Origin: Planctomycetota bacterium | GTDB taxonomy: Bacteria > Planctomycetota > UBA1135 > UBA2386 | DNA: 64,000 bases | Direction: 5' to 3' | Assembly (NCBI GenBank): GCA_016716265.1 | Contig: JADJWQ010000001.1 | Coordinates: 1,116,001 to 1,180,000, forward strand | Part shown: positions 48,293 to 56,751 of the stretch, piece after piece | Numbering within the stretch: the first letter of the stretch is position 1 | Layout: each line of letters opens with the position of its first letter | Position numbers and translations under genes: made by a program | The notes under the pieces: model-generated | Told to the model about the DNA's origin: nothing | Databases searched by the model: none | Seen by the model: only the letters and a program-made list of their open reading frames with translations

Positions 48293-48926
48293 GCCCCCGG
48301 CCGGTCCCGGCCGCGACCGCCATGCGAGTCGGATCGGCCACAGCGGCGGCCTCTGTCGCACTCCGTTCGACCTGCGGTGCGGGGCGGCAGCACCTCGATG
48401 CCACGCCACACGAAGGCTTCGCGACCACGACCCTCGGATCGGCACGTCGTGTGGGCGCGCTCCCGGAGCCGGGCGTGTCTGGCCGACCGCCAGCACGCCC
48501 GGCCTTCGAGGTGCACACGCGACTCGCGCTCCGCCCATCGACCGGCGTGCCGCTCACGGATCTGCCGGGGCAGGGCCGTTCCGCCCGCCGATCGACGCGC
48601 AGGTGCACTGCCTGCTCCGGCTCGCGGACTCGGAGGACCAGAGCCACCGCGTCGTCCAGGCGGTCCGCCGTCCGCCGTGTCGAGCACCGGTGATGGGTGC
48701 GACCTGTCCGTCGCCAACCTCCAGTGACGCGTTCGCCCGGCTGGAACCTCGGCTCCCGCGCACCCCCGGGTTCACCCGGGGTCGCGACCGACGATCAATC
48801 TCGGATCAGGACGAAAGTCCTCGTCGCGGATCGATGTTCCCTCGACGTCGCCGCGACAGACCAGCGCGAGCGAGGAAGGGCTCCCCGCATCGAGCGGCTC
48901 GCGGCGTGCTACCCTCGGAGAGTCTC
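48293..48926 (+). repeat. inter-unit spacer 3 plus leader 4
   Basis: 634 bases, almost identical to the other two spacers; one C shorter in the run ctcccggagc. No gene supported. Confidence 0.6.
48762..48926 (+). promoter_or_regulatory. conserved structured leader, unit 4
   Basis: Same hairpins and ribosome site as leader 1, ending at the ATG at 48927. Confidence 0.5.
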
Positions 48927-48936
48927 ATGCTCAGGT

Positions 48937-48946
48937 CCCCCCCCCC
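48937..48946 (+). repeat. poly-C tract C10 after A4 start codon
   Basis: Ten C's beginning ten bases after the ATG at 48927; same out-of-frame state as unit 3. Confidence 0.85.
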
Positions 48947-48997
48947 GGGAAGGAACGGCGGTCTGACCTCGCCCGCGCGTTCGCTCGCACGCTCCTC

Positions 48998-51538
48998 GTG
49001 AGCGGCATCCTCGTCGGCAGCGCGTTCGCGCAGCAGCGGACGGCCTTCGTGTTCCACGTCTACGTGGACCCGATCTACGGCGACAACCTGCTCGCCACGC
49101 AGTTCAACCCGTCGAATACCGCCAGACCGTCGAACGTGCCGCTGCTCGCGGGGAGCATCCGCATCTCGATGCGCAGGGCGTCCGACGGATCCAGGGCCTC
49201 CTGCAACACGCGCCATACCCCCTTCCGCACCCTCACCACCCCCGCCGGATCAGGGATCGTCTTCGGCGCCATCGACTGGATCGAGCAGACGATCGGGGCG
49301 CTACCACGAAACGGCGCAGGCCCGACCGGCTACACCATCGACCATGTCATCGTCCACCGCCTGCCCGGACTCTACGGCCCGCGCAGCAGTCAACCCATCG
49401 ACCCACAGAGCGGCTCGGCGTTCAACGGCGAGCAGTTCCCGATCGTCATCGCGCGACACCGCGTCTCCCTCCAGGGGACGTCCGCTCTCGACACGATCTT
49501 CGACGCGCGCGGTCAGTCCACGCACATCCTCGAACTCCGCCAGGACGTCCAATCGCTCACCAACCACGACTTCGTCGACGGGATCACCTTCCGCAACGCC
49601 GCCACCCGGTCGGCACCTCCCTTCACGCCGGGCTCCGGAGCGGCGATCTGGATCCGCGGCACCCGCGTGCCCGAGATGATGATCCCCGTCAGCACCGCGA
49701 TCACGAACTGCTTCTTCCAGGGCAACGCCGTCGGTATCGCGATCGACGCGACCGCCGTCGTCGAGCCGATGCTCGGCCTGTGGGCGAACCACCGCATCCG
49801 CGTGTTCAACAACACGTTCGCCTGGAACGTCATCGGGGTCTGGCAGGGCAACACCGGCGACACCGTGCCCGCGCCGAGCGTGCTCAGCTCCGTCTTCGCG
49901 AACAACATCTTCGACGTCGGCAGTCCGAACGGCTTCCCGGCGGGTGCGTCGGCCTTCGAGGGCATCGACACCTTCCAGCGCGAGGTCACGATGCACGGCA
50001 CCAACCCCGTCAGCCGACTCGACTTCAACGCGTTCCCCGACGAGCGCACCGGTGCCGGCGTGCCGGTCTGGTTCAACAATGGCGCGACGATCGGTCCCTG
50101 GCAGACTGCCTGGCCGACGTTCAACACCCTGGAGACTCCCGCGCGCGTCGACCTGACCGTCTTCGCCCAGCAGCCACGGGTCCTGTTCATCGCCGACGCC
50201 CTGCGTCTCGGCGGCTCCGGCGTGACCTCCGAGCACGACCTGCGTCTGTGCCCCAACGTCAGCACGGCCATCGATCGCACCACGCCCTCTCCGACGGCCT
50301 TCAACCCCTGCATCGACCGCGGCATCGACGCCGATCCGAACCTGCGCCCGGGCTTCGGCTGGGGCACGATCGTCTTCGGCAACGTCACCTCCGTGCTCCT
50401 CGAGGACCTCGGACTTCCGCCTGGCTCCGAGGAGGTCCCGATCACCGGCTGGGACGTCGACGCCGAGGGCTTCGGCAACCCCCGCAGCGTCCCGGACAGT
50501 GACCTGCCCTACCCGCAGGACCAACGCGGCTTCGTCGATCTCGGCGCCGACGAATGCGACGACCTGATCGTCGCGGGCTTCGTGCCCGGCACCCGGTTGT
50601 TCACACTCACGCCCGTCGCACCGATCCGGGATCACACCCGCATCTTCTTCTTCGGCGAGATCGGCACCGTCGCTCCGCGACCCGTCTTCAACAGCATCGT
50701 CGGCGGCGTCGCCACGCTCGGGATGATCTTCGATTGGTACCCGCACGCGACGAACCCGGATCCCTCAGAGGCGACGCTCGGGAACTTCACCGACACGCTG
50801 GCCTGGGGAGCAGCACTCCAGCAGCCGCCCCTCCGAGCAGACCAGATCAACGCCGGAATCCCACCGCGCAGACACATCCCCCGCAATCTACGGTGTGACT
50901 TCAGTCCGCACCTCATCACCGACTTCCATCCGCTTTGGGGGAATCCTCTTTTCGACGATCTCTGGCTGTGGACTTCCAAGTACGGAGACGGCTACGCATG
51001 CAACCCATGGTACGTCAACGATCCCCAGGACATGAACGTGCCTCCGCAGCCGCAACCCGACCGAACGCCGAACATGCTGCTGGACAACCAGTGCCTCTTT
51101 TTCAATCGAAATCAGCTTCCACATACGACGTACTTTGCGTCCACGACCAACCAGCTTCCTGATTTCACGTTCGTGGCCTCTGGCCACATGAACCCCCCCG
51201 GGTCGTTCCTTCAGGCTACCCCAGACTCCACTTGGCTCGTCCAGGCTCTCGGCGTAGGCGCCTTCGGTCCCTTCGGAACCTGCGCACTGCCGGATCTCTA
51301 CTTCGGACCGTTCTGCTACAACGACCTACCTAGCGGTTGCCCTGATTCAGTCATTGATATACCGAACGAGCATGGGCTCGGCCGGCGATTCAACCTCGAG
51401 ATGAACGTCCTGGATGGAGTGCATCGCAATCTCCAGACCTTCCTGTGGATCTTCCCGAATCTCCCGCCGGACGACGATCCCGGAGACGAGGGAATACCGG
51501 GAGACGCAGCACTCGAGATGAGCGGAAGGTCGGGATGA
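48998..51538 (+). CDS. A4: secreted right-handed beta-helix protein
   Basis: 846 residues from the GTG at 48998; the likely true ATG at 48927 is out of frame through C10. The body is open throughout, but residues ~50-70 differ from the other copies. A two-base insertion near 49148 (ctcgcggggag) and an extra C near 49221 together restore frame, so this stretch is read in a shifted frame. The rest of the N-terminal part matches A1. The C-terminal ~210 residues are specific to this unit but keep NMLLDNQCLFFN and GRRFNLEMNV. B4 follows 7 bases after the stop. Confidence 0.82.
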   Translation: MSGILVGSAFAQQRTAFVFHVYVDPIYGDNLLATQFNPSNTARPSNVPLLAGSIRISMRRASDGSRASCNTRHTPFRTLTTPAGSGIVFGAIDWIEQTIGALPRNGAGPTGYTIDHVIVHRLPGLYGPRSSQPIDPQSGSAFNGEQFPIVIARHRVSLQGTSALDTIFDARGQSTHILELRQDVQSLTNHDFVDGITFRNAATRSAPPFTPGSGAAIWIRGTRVPEMMIPVSTAITNCFFQGNAVGIAIDATAVVEPMLGLWANHRIRVFNNTFAWNVIGVWQGNTGDTVPAPSVLSSVFANNIFDVGSPNGFPAGASAFEGIDTFQREVTMHGTNPVSRLDFNAFPDERTGAGVPVWFNNGATIGPWQTAWPTFNTLETPARVDLTVFAQQPRVLFIADALRLGGSGVTSEHDLRLCPNVSTAIDRTTPSPTAFNPCIDRGIDADPNLRPGFGWGTIVFGNVTSVLLEDLGLPPGSEEVPITGWDVDAEGFGNPRSVPDSDLPYPQDQRGFVDLGADECDDLIVAGFVPGTRLFTLTPVAPIRDHTRIFFFGEIGTVAPRPVFNSIVGGVATLGMIFDWYPHATNPDPSEATLGNFTDTLAWGAALQQPPLRADQINAGIPPRRHIPRNLRCDFSPHLITDFHPLWGNPLFDDLWLWTSKYGDGYACNPWYVNDPQDMNVPPQPQPDRTPNMLLDNQCLFFNRNQLPHTTYFASTTNQLPDFTFVASGHMNPPGSFLQATPDSTWLVQALGVGAFGPFGTCALPDLYFGPFCYNDLPSGCPDSVIDIPNEHGLGRRFNLEMNVLDGVHRNLQTFLWIFPNLPPDDDPGDEGIPGDAALEMSGRSG

Positions 51539-51545
51539 CGACGCG

Positions 51546-53068
51546 ATGATGACTCGACATTCAGCATTGGGACGTCTCGCACGGGCGGCGCTTGCCGCGT
51601 CCGCGATCGCGACCTTTGCAGCACATGTCAGCTCCCAGCGATTCGTTGCAGCACCATACCAAGCTAGTTTGCCTGGAGGCTTCGGCGGCCTCCTTCCGGC
51701 GCGGGACGTCGACAACAACGGCGGGCCCGACTTCGTTGCCAGCAGCTACCTCCACCCGAATTCGTCGGAACTCCGAGTGACTTGGAACGACGGTTCAGGG
51801 CTGCTTGGCCCAGTATCCACGTTTCCTGCAAACGTGGCGACAGTCGGCTGGGAGATGACATACCCGTACGTGGTAGCGGACATCGACGGTGACGGAGTAT
51901 TCGACGTCGTATCAGGCACGATGGGTGGTGCCTTCACGAATCCCCGATTGTCCTGCCCGTGCCCGATCATGGTCTTTTTGGGTCTGGGTAACCACCAGTT
52001 CGTAGGTGAGCCATTTGGCAGGTTCGGAGGAATGCGACTTCCTCGGGTCCCCCACGCGGACGCTGGAGATTTGAATGGTGACGGGGCGATCGACTTCCTG
52101 TTCTACGATTCCGGACCCAAGGTTTTTCTGAACGATGGGACGGGACGCTTCGCACAGCTACCGAACGCGTTCCCTCCCGGTGTGTTCGGGGGCCAGTTCC
52201 GGTTCGCCGATCTCGACGGCGACGGCGACCTGGACTACGTCGCCACCGGCGCCAGCAGTACTGCGGCGGGAGTCTGCCTCAACGATGGCACGGGGCATTT
52301 CCCTCAGCAGTTCCTGCTCACGACCTCGGCCTCTACCTGGAGACCCTCGACGTCGATCTCGACGGCGACCAGGACGTCGCTTTCCTGTTCCCCAACGTCA
52401 ACGCCCTGCCCCGTCTGCAGATCTGGATCAACGACGGTCACGCCGGCTTCACGAACGAGCCTCAGCGGCTGTCGGGCATCGATTGGACGAACGTCTCCGG
52501 CTACGAGTTCAACATCGCGGACCTCGACGGGGACGGCGATCCCGACGTCCATCTCGGGACGGTGGCCGTTCCCAACCGGTTCCTTCTCAACGACGGGCGA
52601 GGCTTCTTCTCCGATGGTGAGCTGGTGCTGGGCACCCAGGGTATCTCCTGCTCGCTCGTCCTGGACCTCGACCGCGACGGCGACCCCGACCTGCTCCAGA
52701 ATCGGGGAGGCAATCCCGCCGGCTGGTTCGTGAACACCACCCGCCAGATCATCGCCGCCGACCCCGTCGTCGGCGGCAGCCTCGACCTCGACCTCTACAG
52801 CGACCCCGGCAACACCGTCGGCTTCGTGCTCGGCTACGTCCGCCGCGACTTCGCCGTGCCCGGCATCGGCTGGCTCGCGATCGATCCAGCCAGCTCCGCC
52901 GTCTACCCCGGCGTCTTCACCGTCCCCCCCGGCCGCAAGGTCCGCGTCTCGATGCCCGTCCCCAACGTCAGCCACCTCCGCGGCCTCCAGCTCCAGGCAC
53001 AGCTCTTCGAGTTCGACCGCGCCGCCCGCCCCCGCCTCGGCAACGTCTGGGCCGTCACGATCCAGTGA
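51546..53068 (+). pseudogene. B4: secreted FG-GAP repeat protein with one frameshift
   Basis: Starts MMTRHSALGRLARAALAASAIATFAAHVSSQ, a good signal peptide. FG-GAP motifs as in B1. A missing G near 52328 (gg against ggg in B1 and B3) shifts the frame, so the first frame runs on to a false stop at 52733. The expected frame resumes and ends at 53068 with GNVWAVTIQ. Without the shift the protein would be about 507 residues. The stop is TGA instead of TAG, and the sequence after it is unique: the array ends exactly at this gene. Confidence 0.75.
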
Positions 53069-54126
53069 ATCGGAGCGGGCCGCCCGACTCGGAGCGCCGG
53101 GCCGGCGTCGCACCTCCGCGGTATCGTGACGTCGTGCAACGCGGCGCGCGCCCATCCGCATGTGCGGCCCCGACCGATGGAGCCCGAGCGGATCCAGGGG
53201 CTCCCGCCGCCGAGCTCCGGCGGCTGCGGCGCGGGGTGACCGGCCGCGGGCGCGCCCTGCTCGTCGCCACGCTCGCCCACCTCGCACTGATCGCCGGCTG
53301 CGCAGCCGCGTGGCGCACGGGCGCGTGGCCCGTGTGCCTGCTGCTGTGGCCGCCGCTCGCGTGGCTCGGGCACGCCGCGCTGACGCGGCTGCACGAGGCC
53401 GTGCATTCGATGCTGCTGCCGTCGCGCACGTGGAACGAGGTCGCCGGCATCGCGATCGGGACGCTCGCCTTCACGCCGATGAGCGTCTACCGGCACGTGC
53501 ACGCTCGGCACCACGCGTGGCTCGGCGGGCTCCGCGATCCGGAGTTCGTTCCGTACAACCGGCCTGGCACCCCGCGCGCGTTGCGCCGTGCTTACGCGTG
53601 GGCCGAGCTCGTCGCGGGAGTGGCCGTGACCCCGGCGCTCTACTCGCTCCGGACCGCGCGCGCGTGGCGCGAGCTGCGCCGCGACGTCCGCCGCCGGCTC
53701 GCGCTGGAATGGGCGCTGCTCGCCGTCGCCTGGATCACCATTCCGATCGTGGCGCGGCGCCACGGCGGGCTGGACCTGCTCGCCGTAGCGTACCTCGTCC
53801 CCGCCTGGCTCACCGGCACGCTGCAGACCCTGCGCAAGTTCACCGAGCACCTCGGCATGGCCGGCGACACCATCACGGCCATGACGCGCACGGTCGTCTA
53901 CCGGGGCCGGCTCGGCCGGCTGCTGTCGCGCACGCAATTGCACGTCGACCACCACGGCACGCACCACCGCTGGCCGAGGATCCCTTGGGACCGGCTGCCC
54001 GAGGCGACACCGCTCGCCTATCCGGGCCTGCACGGCGCCTGGCGTTCGCACGCCGCCGCGACCCGTGACGCGCTGCGCCACCTGCGTGACCCCTGGGTCG
54101 GTCCGCAATGGGCGCGCCAGGTATGA
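53065..54126 (+). CDS. fatty acid desaturase family membrane protein
   Basis: 353 residues if the GTG at 53065, which overlaps the B4 stop, is used. The first ~50 residues look poorly conserved, and a later start such as the GTG at 53134 is possible. The three histidine boxes are present: HEAVH, HARHH and HVDHHGTHH, spaced as in membrane di-iron desaturases and hydroxylases. Hydrophobic segments near residues 65-105, 115-130, 220-245 and 250-265 fit membrane helices. It probably oxidises an acyl or carotenoid-like lipid; the substrate is unknown. Overlap with B4 may be accidental, a result of the array ending at this point. Confidence 0.82.
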   Translation: MNRSGPPDSERRAGVAPPRYRDVVQRGARPSACAAPTDGARADPGAPAAELRRLRRGVTGRGRALLVATLAHLALIAGCAAAWRTGAWPVCLLLWPPLAWLGHAALTRLHEAVHSMLLPSRTWNEVAGIAIGTLAFTPMSVYRHVHARHHAWLGGLRDPEFVPYNRPGTPRALRRAYAWAELVAGVAVTPALYSLRTARAWRELRRDVRRRLALEWALLAVAWITIPIVARRHGGLDLLAVAYLVPAWLTGTLQTLRKFTEHLGMAGDTITAMTRTVVYRGRLGRLLSRTQLHVDHHGTHHRWPRIPWDRLPEATPLAYPGLHGAWRSHAAATRDALRHLRDPWVGPQWARQV

Positions 54127-54148
54127 CCTCATCCGGTGCGTGCGGGGG

Positions 54149-54676
54149 TCAATCGAGCGCGACCCAGCCTTCGGGATAGCGCCGCGCGAGATCCACGTAG
54201 ACCGCCTTGAAGCGGGTCCATTGCTCCTTGTAGTCGTCGCCGACCGTCTTCTCGATCACCTTCGCGGGCACGCCGACCGCGATCCGGCCGTCGGGCACCT
54301 CGCCGCGCTGCTTCACGAGCGCGCCCTCGCCGACGACGCTCCAGACGCCGACCACCGCCCAGTCCGACACGATGCTGCCCATGCCGAGCACCGCCCAGTC
54401 CTTGACCGTCGCATTGTGGATGATCGCGCCATGCCCGATGGTGACCCACTCACCGATCGTCGTCTGCTCGCCCGGCCGCGCGTGGATGACGCAGTTGTCC
54501 TCCACGCTCGTGTGGCTGCCGATCACGATCCGGCCGTAGTCGCCACGGATCCGTGCGCCGGGACCGATCCAGCAACCGTCGCCGATGTGGACGTCGCCGA
54601 GGACGTCCGCCGACGGATGGACATAGGTGTGCTGGCCGAGCGTGGGAATGCGATCCTCGAAGCGCGCGACGGTCAT
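54149..54676 (-). CDS. gamma-carbonic anhydrase family protein
   Basis: 175 residues. Hexapeptide repeats (I/V-G-x-x-x-x pattern: VLGDVHIGDGCWIGPGARI, VIGSHTSVEDNCVI) form a left-handed beta-helix. Metal-ligand histidines are placed as in the family: VIHARPG and IGHGAIIH. A C-terminal helix ends RYPEGWVALD. It is of the YrdA/PaaY/CaiE type; carbonic anhydrase activity is not certain for such members. The start MTVARFEDRIPTLG is usual. Next to the sulfatase on the same strand. Confidence 0.92.
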   Translation of the reverse strand: MTVARFEDRIPTLGQHTYVHPSADVLGDVHIGDGCWIGPGARIRGDYGRIVIGSHTSVEDNCVIHARPGEQTTIGEWVTIGHGAIIHNATVKDWAVLGMGSIVSDWAVVGVWSVVGEGALVKQRGEVPDGRIAVGVPAKVIEKTVGDDYKEQWTRFKAVYVDLARRYPEGWVALD

Positions 54677-54737
54677 CGGTGTCGGTGGTCGGGAGAGGGT
54701 AGGTCGGTCCGCAGGCTGTTTCGTGCGGCGCGAACAG

Positions 54738-56216
54738 TCAGCGCCGCAGCCGGCGGTCGTCGAGGCGCTCGCCGCGCGGCGGCAGCACCGGGATGCTGAG
54801 CGGCCCGGACGCGCCGAGCTCGTCGAAGAGCTGCTCGCGCAGCGCGTCGATCTGGTCCCGGTAGAGCGGCACGCGGATCAGGTTGCAGCGCTCGTGTGGG
54901 TCGGTCGCGAGGTCGTAGAAGCCATCGTCGTCCCAGATGCCGTGGTAGTGGACGTACTTGAAGCGCTCGGTGCGGATCGCGAATGTCGTCGGCGTCGCCG
55001 GGAAGTTCCACTCCCAGAAGTACTCGTACAGCACGTGGTCGCGCCACGGCACCTCGCGCCCGGCGAGCAGGGGGCGGAACGAGCGGCCGTCGACCGGGAC
55101 CTCCGCCGGGAAGCCGGTGCCCGCGACGTCGAGCAGCGTCGGCGCCAGGTCGATGTTCTGGACGAGCTGCGCGGCGCGCGAGCCGGGCTCGATCCAGCCC
55201 GGTGCCCACGCGAGCAGCGGCACGCGGATCGACTCCTCGAACGCATCACGCTTGTCGTAGAACCCGTGCTCGCCGAGCGCGAAACCGTTGTCGCTCGTGT
55301 AGACGACGAGCGTCGACGCCGCGAGCCCGGACGCGCGCAGGTAGTCGAGCACCCGCCCGATGTCCTCGTCGAGCCCGTGGACGGTCTCGCAATACGACCG
55401 GAACAGCGCCTCGAAGTCGGGCACCGGATCGCCGTCGAAGCGGCCGGTGATCATGTGCTCGACGCCGTGGATGCCCTGGCGCCGCTCGCGGATCCAGGCC
55501 GACTGCGACCGGTAGTTCTCCTCGGTATCCGCCATTGTCTCCGAATACGGGACCTCGGCAGCGGCGTAGCGGCCGCGGTGCCGGGGCGCCGGCGTGAACG
55601 GGTAGTGCACGGCCTTGTAGGCGAGGTGCAGGAAGAACGGCCGGTCGTCGCCCCGCTCCCGCAGCCACGCCAGCGCCCGGTCGGTCAGCACGTCCGCGGT
55701 GTAGCCACTCGTCTGCTCGTGCTCGCCGTTCACGTTCAACAGCGGGTCGAAGTACGTGCCCTGGCCGCGGAAGCTGACCCAATGCTCGTAGCCGGGCCGC
55801 GGCAAGTCGTCGTCGTGTCCCATGTGCCACTTGCCGACGAACGCGGTCGCGAAGCCCGCTTGCCGCAGGAACTCCGGGAAGAACCGCGTGCCCTCCGGCA
55901 CAGGGTTCTGGTTGTCCGCCACGCGGTGCCCGTGCATGTAGCGCCCGGTCAGGATCGACGCCCGACTCGGCGAGCACAGCGACGTGCTGACGAACGCGTT
56001 CACGAAGCGCATGCCCTCGGCCGCCATCCGATCGAGGTTCGGCGTCTCGAGGAACGGCGGGCAGCCCTCGGCGCAGCCGATGAAGTCGTGACGGTGGTCG
56101 TCGCTGACGATCAGCACGATGTTCCGCGGCCCCTGGGCCGGAACCACGGCCGCGAGGAGCGCGACGAGGGCGAGCTGGCGGAGTTCGATCACGGGCGGGA
56201 TTGTCGCTGCCCGCAT
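54738..56216 (-). CDS. secreted sulfatase
   Basis: 492 residues. The short signal peptide (LALVALLAAVVPAQG) is followed by NIVLIVSDDHR. The formylglycine site is CSPSR in STSLCSPSRASILTGRYMHG, Cys-type. GKWHMGH, YTSDNG and a C-terminal sheet (TERFKYVHYHG, LATDPHERCNLI) complete the sulfatase core. It lacks the extra C-terminal module of the sulfatase at 2346. A GTG at 56192 is an alternative start that would place the signal peptide at the very N-terminus. Substrate unknown; sulfated polysaccharides are typical for such expanded sets. Confidence 0.93.
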   Translation of the reverse strand: MRAATIPPVIELRQLALVALLAAVVPAQGPRNIVLIVSDDHRHDFIGCAEGCPPFLETPNLDRMAAEGMRFVNAFVSTSLCSPSRASILTGRYMHGHRVADNQNPVPEGTRFFPEFLRQAGFATAFVGKWHMGHDDDLPRPGYEHWVSFRGQGTYFDPLLNVNGEHEQTSGYTADVLTDRALAWLRERGDDRPFFLHLAYKAVHYPFTPAPRHRGRYAAAEVPYSETMADTEENYRSQSAWIRERRQGIHGVEHMITGRFDGDPVPDFEALFRSYCETVHGLDEDIGRVLDYLRASGLAASTLVVYTSDNGFALGEHGFYDKRDAFEESIRVPLLAWAPGWIEPGSRAAQLVQNIDLAPTLLDVAGTGFPAEVPVDGRSFRPLLAGREVPWRDHVLYEYFWEWNFPATPTTFAIRTERFKYVHYHGIWDDDGFYDLATDPHERCNLIRVPLYRDQIDALREQLFDELGASGPLSIPVLPPRGERLDDRRLRR

Positions 56217-56592
56217 CGACGCGGCCGACTTCGAATCGTGCTCGGCGCGGGTGTCTCCCTCCGGGGCACGATTCGAGCACGACCGCGCATCACGCGTTCC
56301 GGGCCTCGTTGGCCGTCGCGGCGGCGACGTCGGCTGCGGAGCCGACGCACCACGACCTCGCAGCCGTGGCCCGGCGAGGCGATCGGCAGCGGGTCCGATC
56401 GCTGTCGACACTTCGCGACACGCTCCGTGCTTCCATCGACGAACGCCAGGGCGGCCTCGATGCGTGGCAAGACCGGTACGCCGACCGCCGCTCCGACCGG
56501 TCCCGCGCACCCCGCCGTCGGCGCGCAGTGGCCGTGGTCGATCCGGGACACAGGAACGACAGGATCGCTTCCCAGCTGCTCTTCCCCAGGGC
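56217..56592. other. gene-free stretch before the ThiF operon
   Basis: 376 bases between the sulfatase start and the first small ORF of the next operon. Several frames are open on both strands, but none has a recognisable protein or ribosome site. It must contain promoters for both directions. Confidence 0.4.
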
Positions 56593-56751
56593 ATGGAAGC
56601 CGGACTCGACGGACAGCGAACCGACGGCGGACGGGTGCTCCGCATCGTCGCCAACGTGGTCGCCGCGCTGATGGCGCTGGTCCTCACGCTGCCGGGTCTC
56701 GGCTGCTGCTGCGAGCGCGGACCTTCCGCCGCCAGCGTCTCGGTGCGATGA
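56593..56751 (+). CDS. tiny Cys-rich single-helix ORF coupled to the E1 gene
   Basis: 52 residues, starting MEAGLDGQRTDGG. A hydrophobic helix (VLRIVANVVAALMALVLTLP) is followed by GLGCCCERGPS. Its stop overlaps the ATG of the next gene (ATGA), which supports real translation, but no ribosome site is clear. It could be a membrane peptide or a lipoprotein-like peptide. Function unknown. Confidence 0.45.
   Translation: MEAGLDGQRTDGGRVLRIVANVVAALMALVLTLPGLGCCCERGPSAASVSVR

Larger units (their letters stand above)
34435..53068 (+). repeat. tandem array of four A-B gene units
   Basis: Four direct copies: unit 1 at 34435-39197, unit 2 at 39198-43984, unit 3 at 43985-48738, unit 4 at 48739-53068. 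The first three are 4763, 4787 and 4754 bases. Unit 4 lacks the trailing spacer. Each holds a 165-base leader, gene A and gene B; the spacer follows B in units 1-3. Leader, the first ~620 codons of A, the last ~110 codons of B and the spacer are nearly identical in all. The A-B junction is variable. No transposase or integrase borders the array. Confidence 0.95.

Noticed and set aside
49301..50746. Long antisense ORF (481 codons) inside A4, with similar ones inside A2, A1 and A3
   Set aside because: It mirrors the codon pattern of the sense beta-helix gene, is low-complexity in Asp/Arg/Val and has no recognisable domain; it recurs only because the A genes are repeated.
34435..53068. Repeat array considered as a mobile element or CRISPR-like locus
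   Set aside because: Units are multi-kilobase gene pairs. No transposase, integrase, terminal inverted repeat or target-site duplication is visible, and there are no short spaced repeats.
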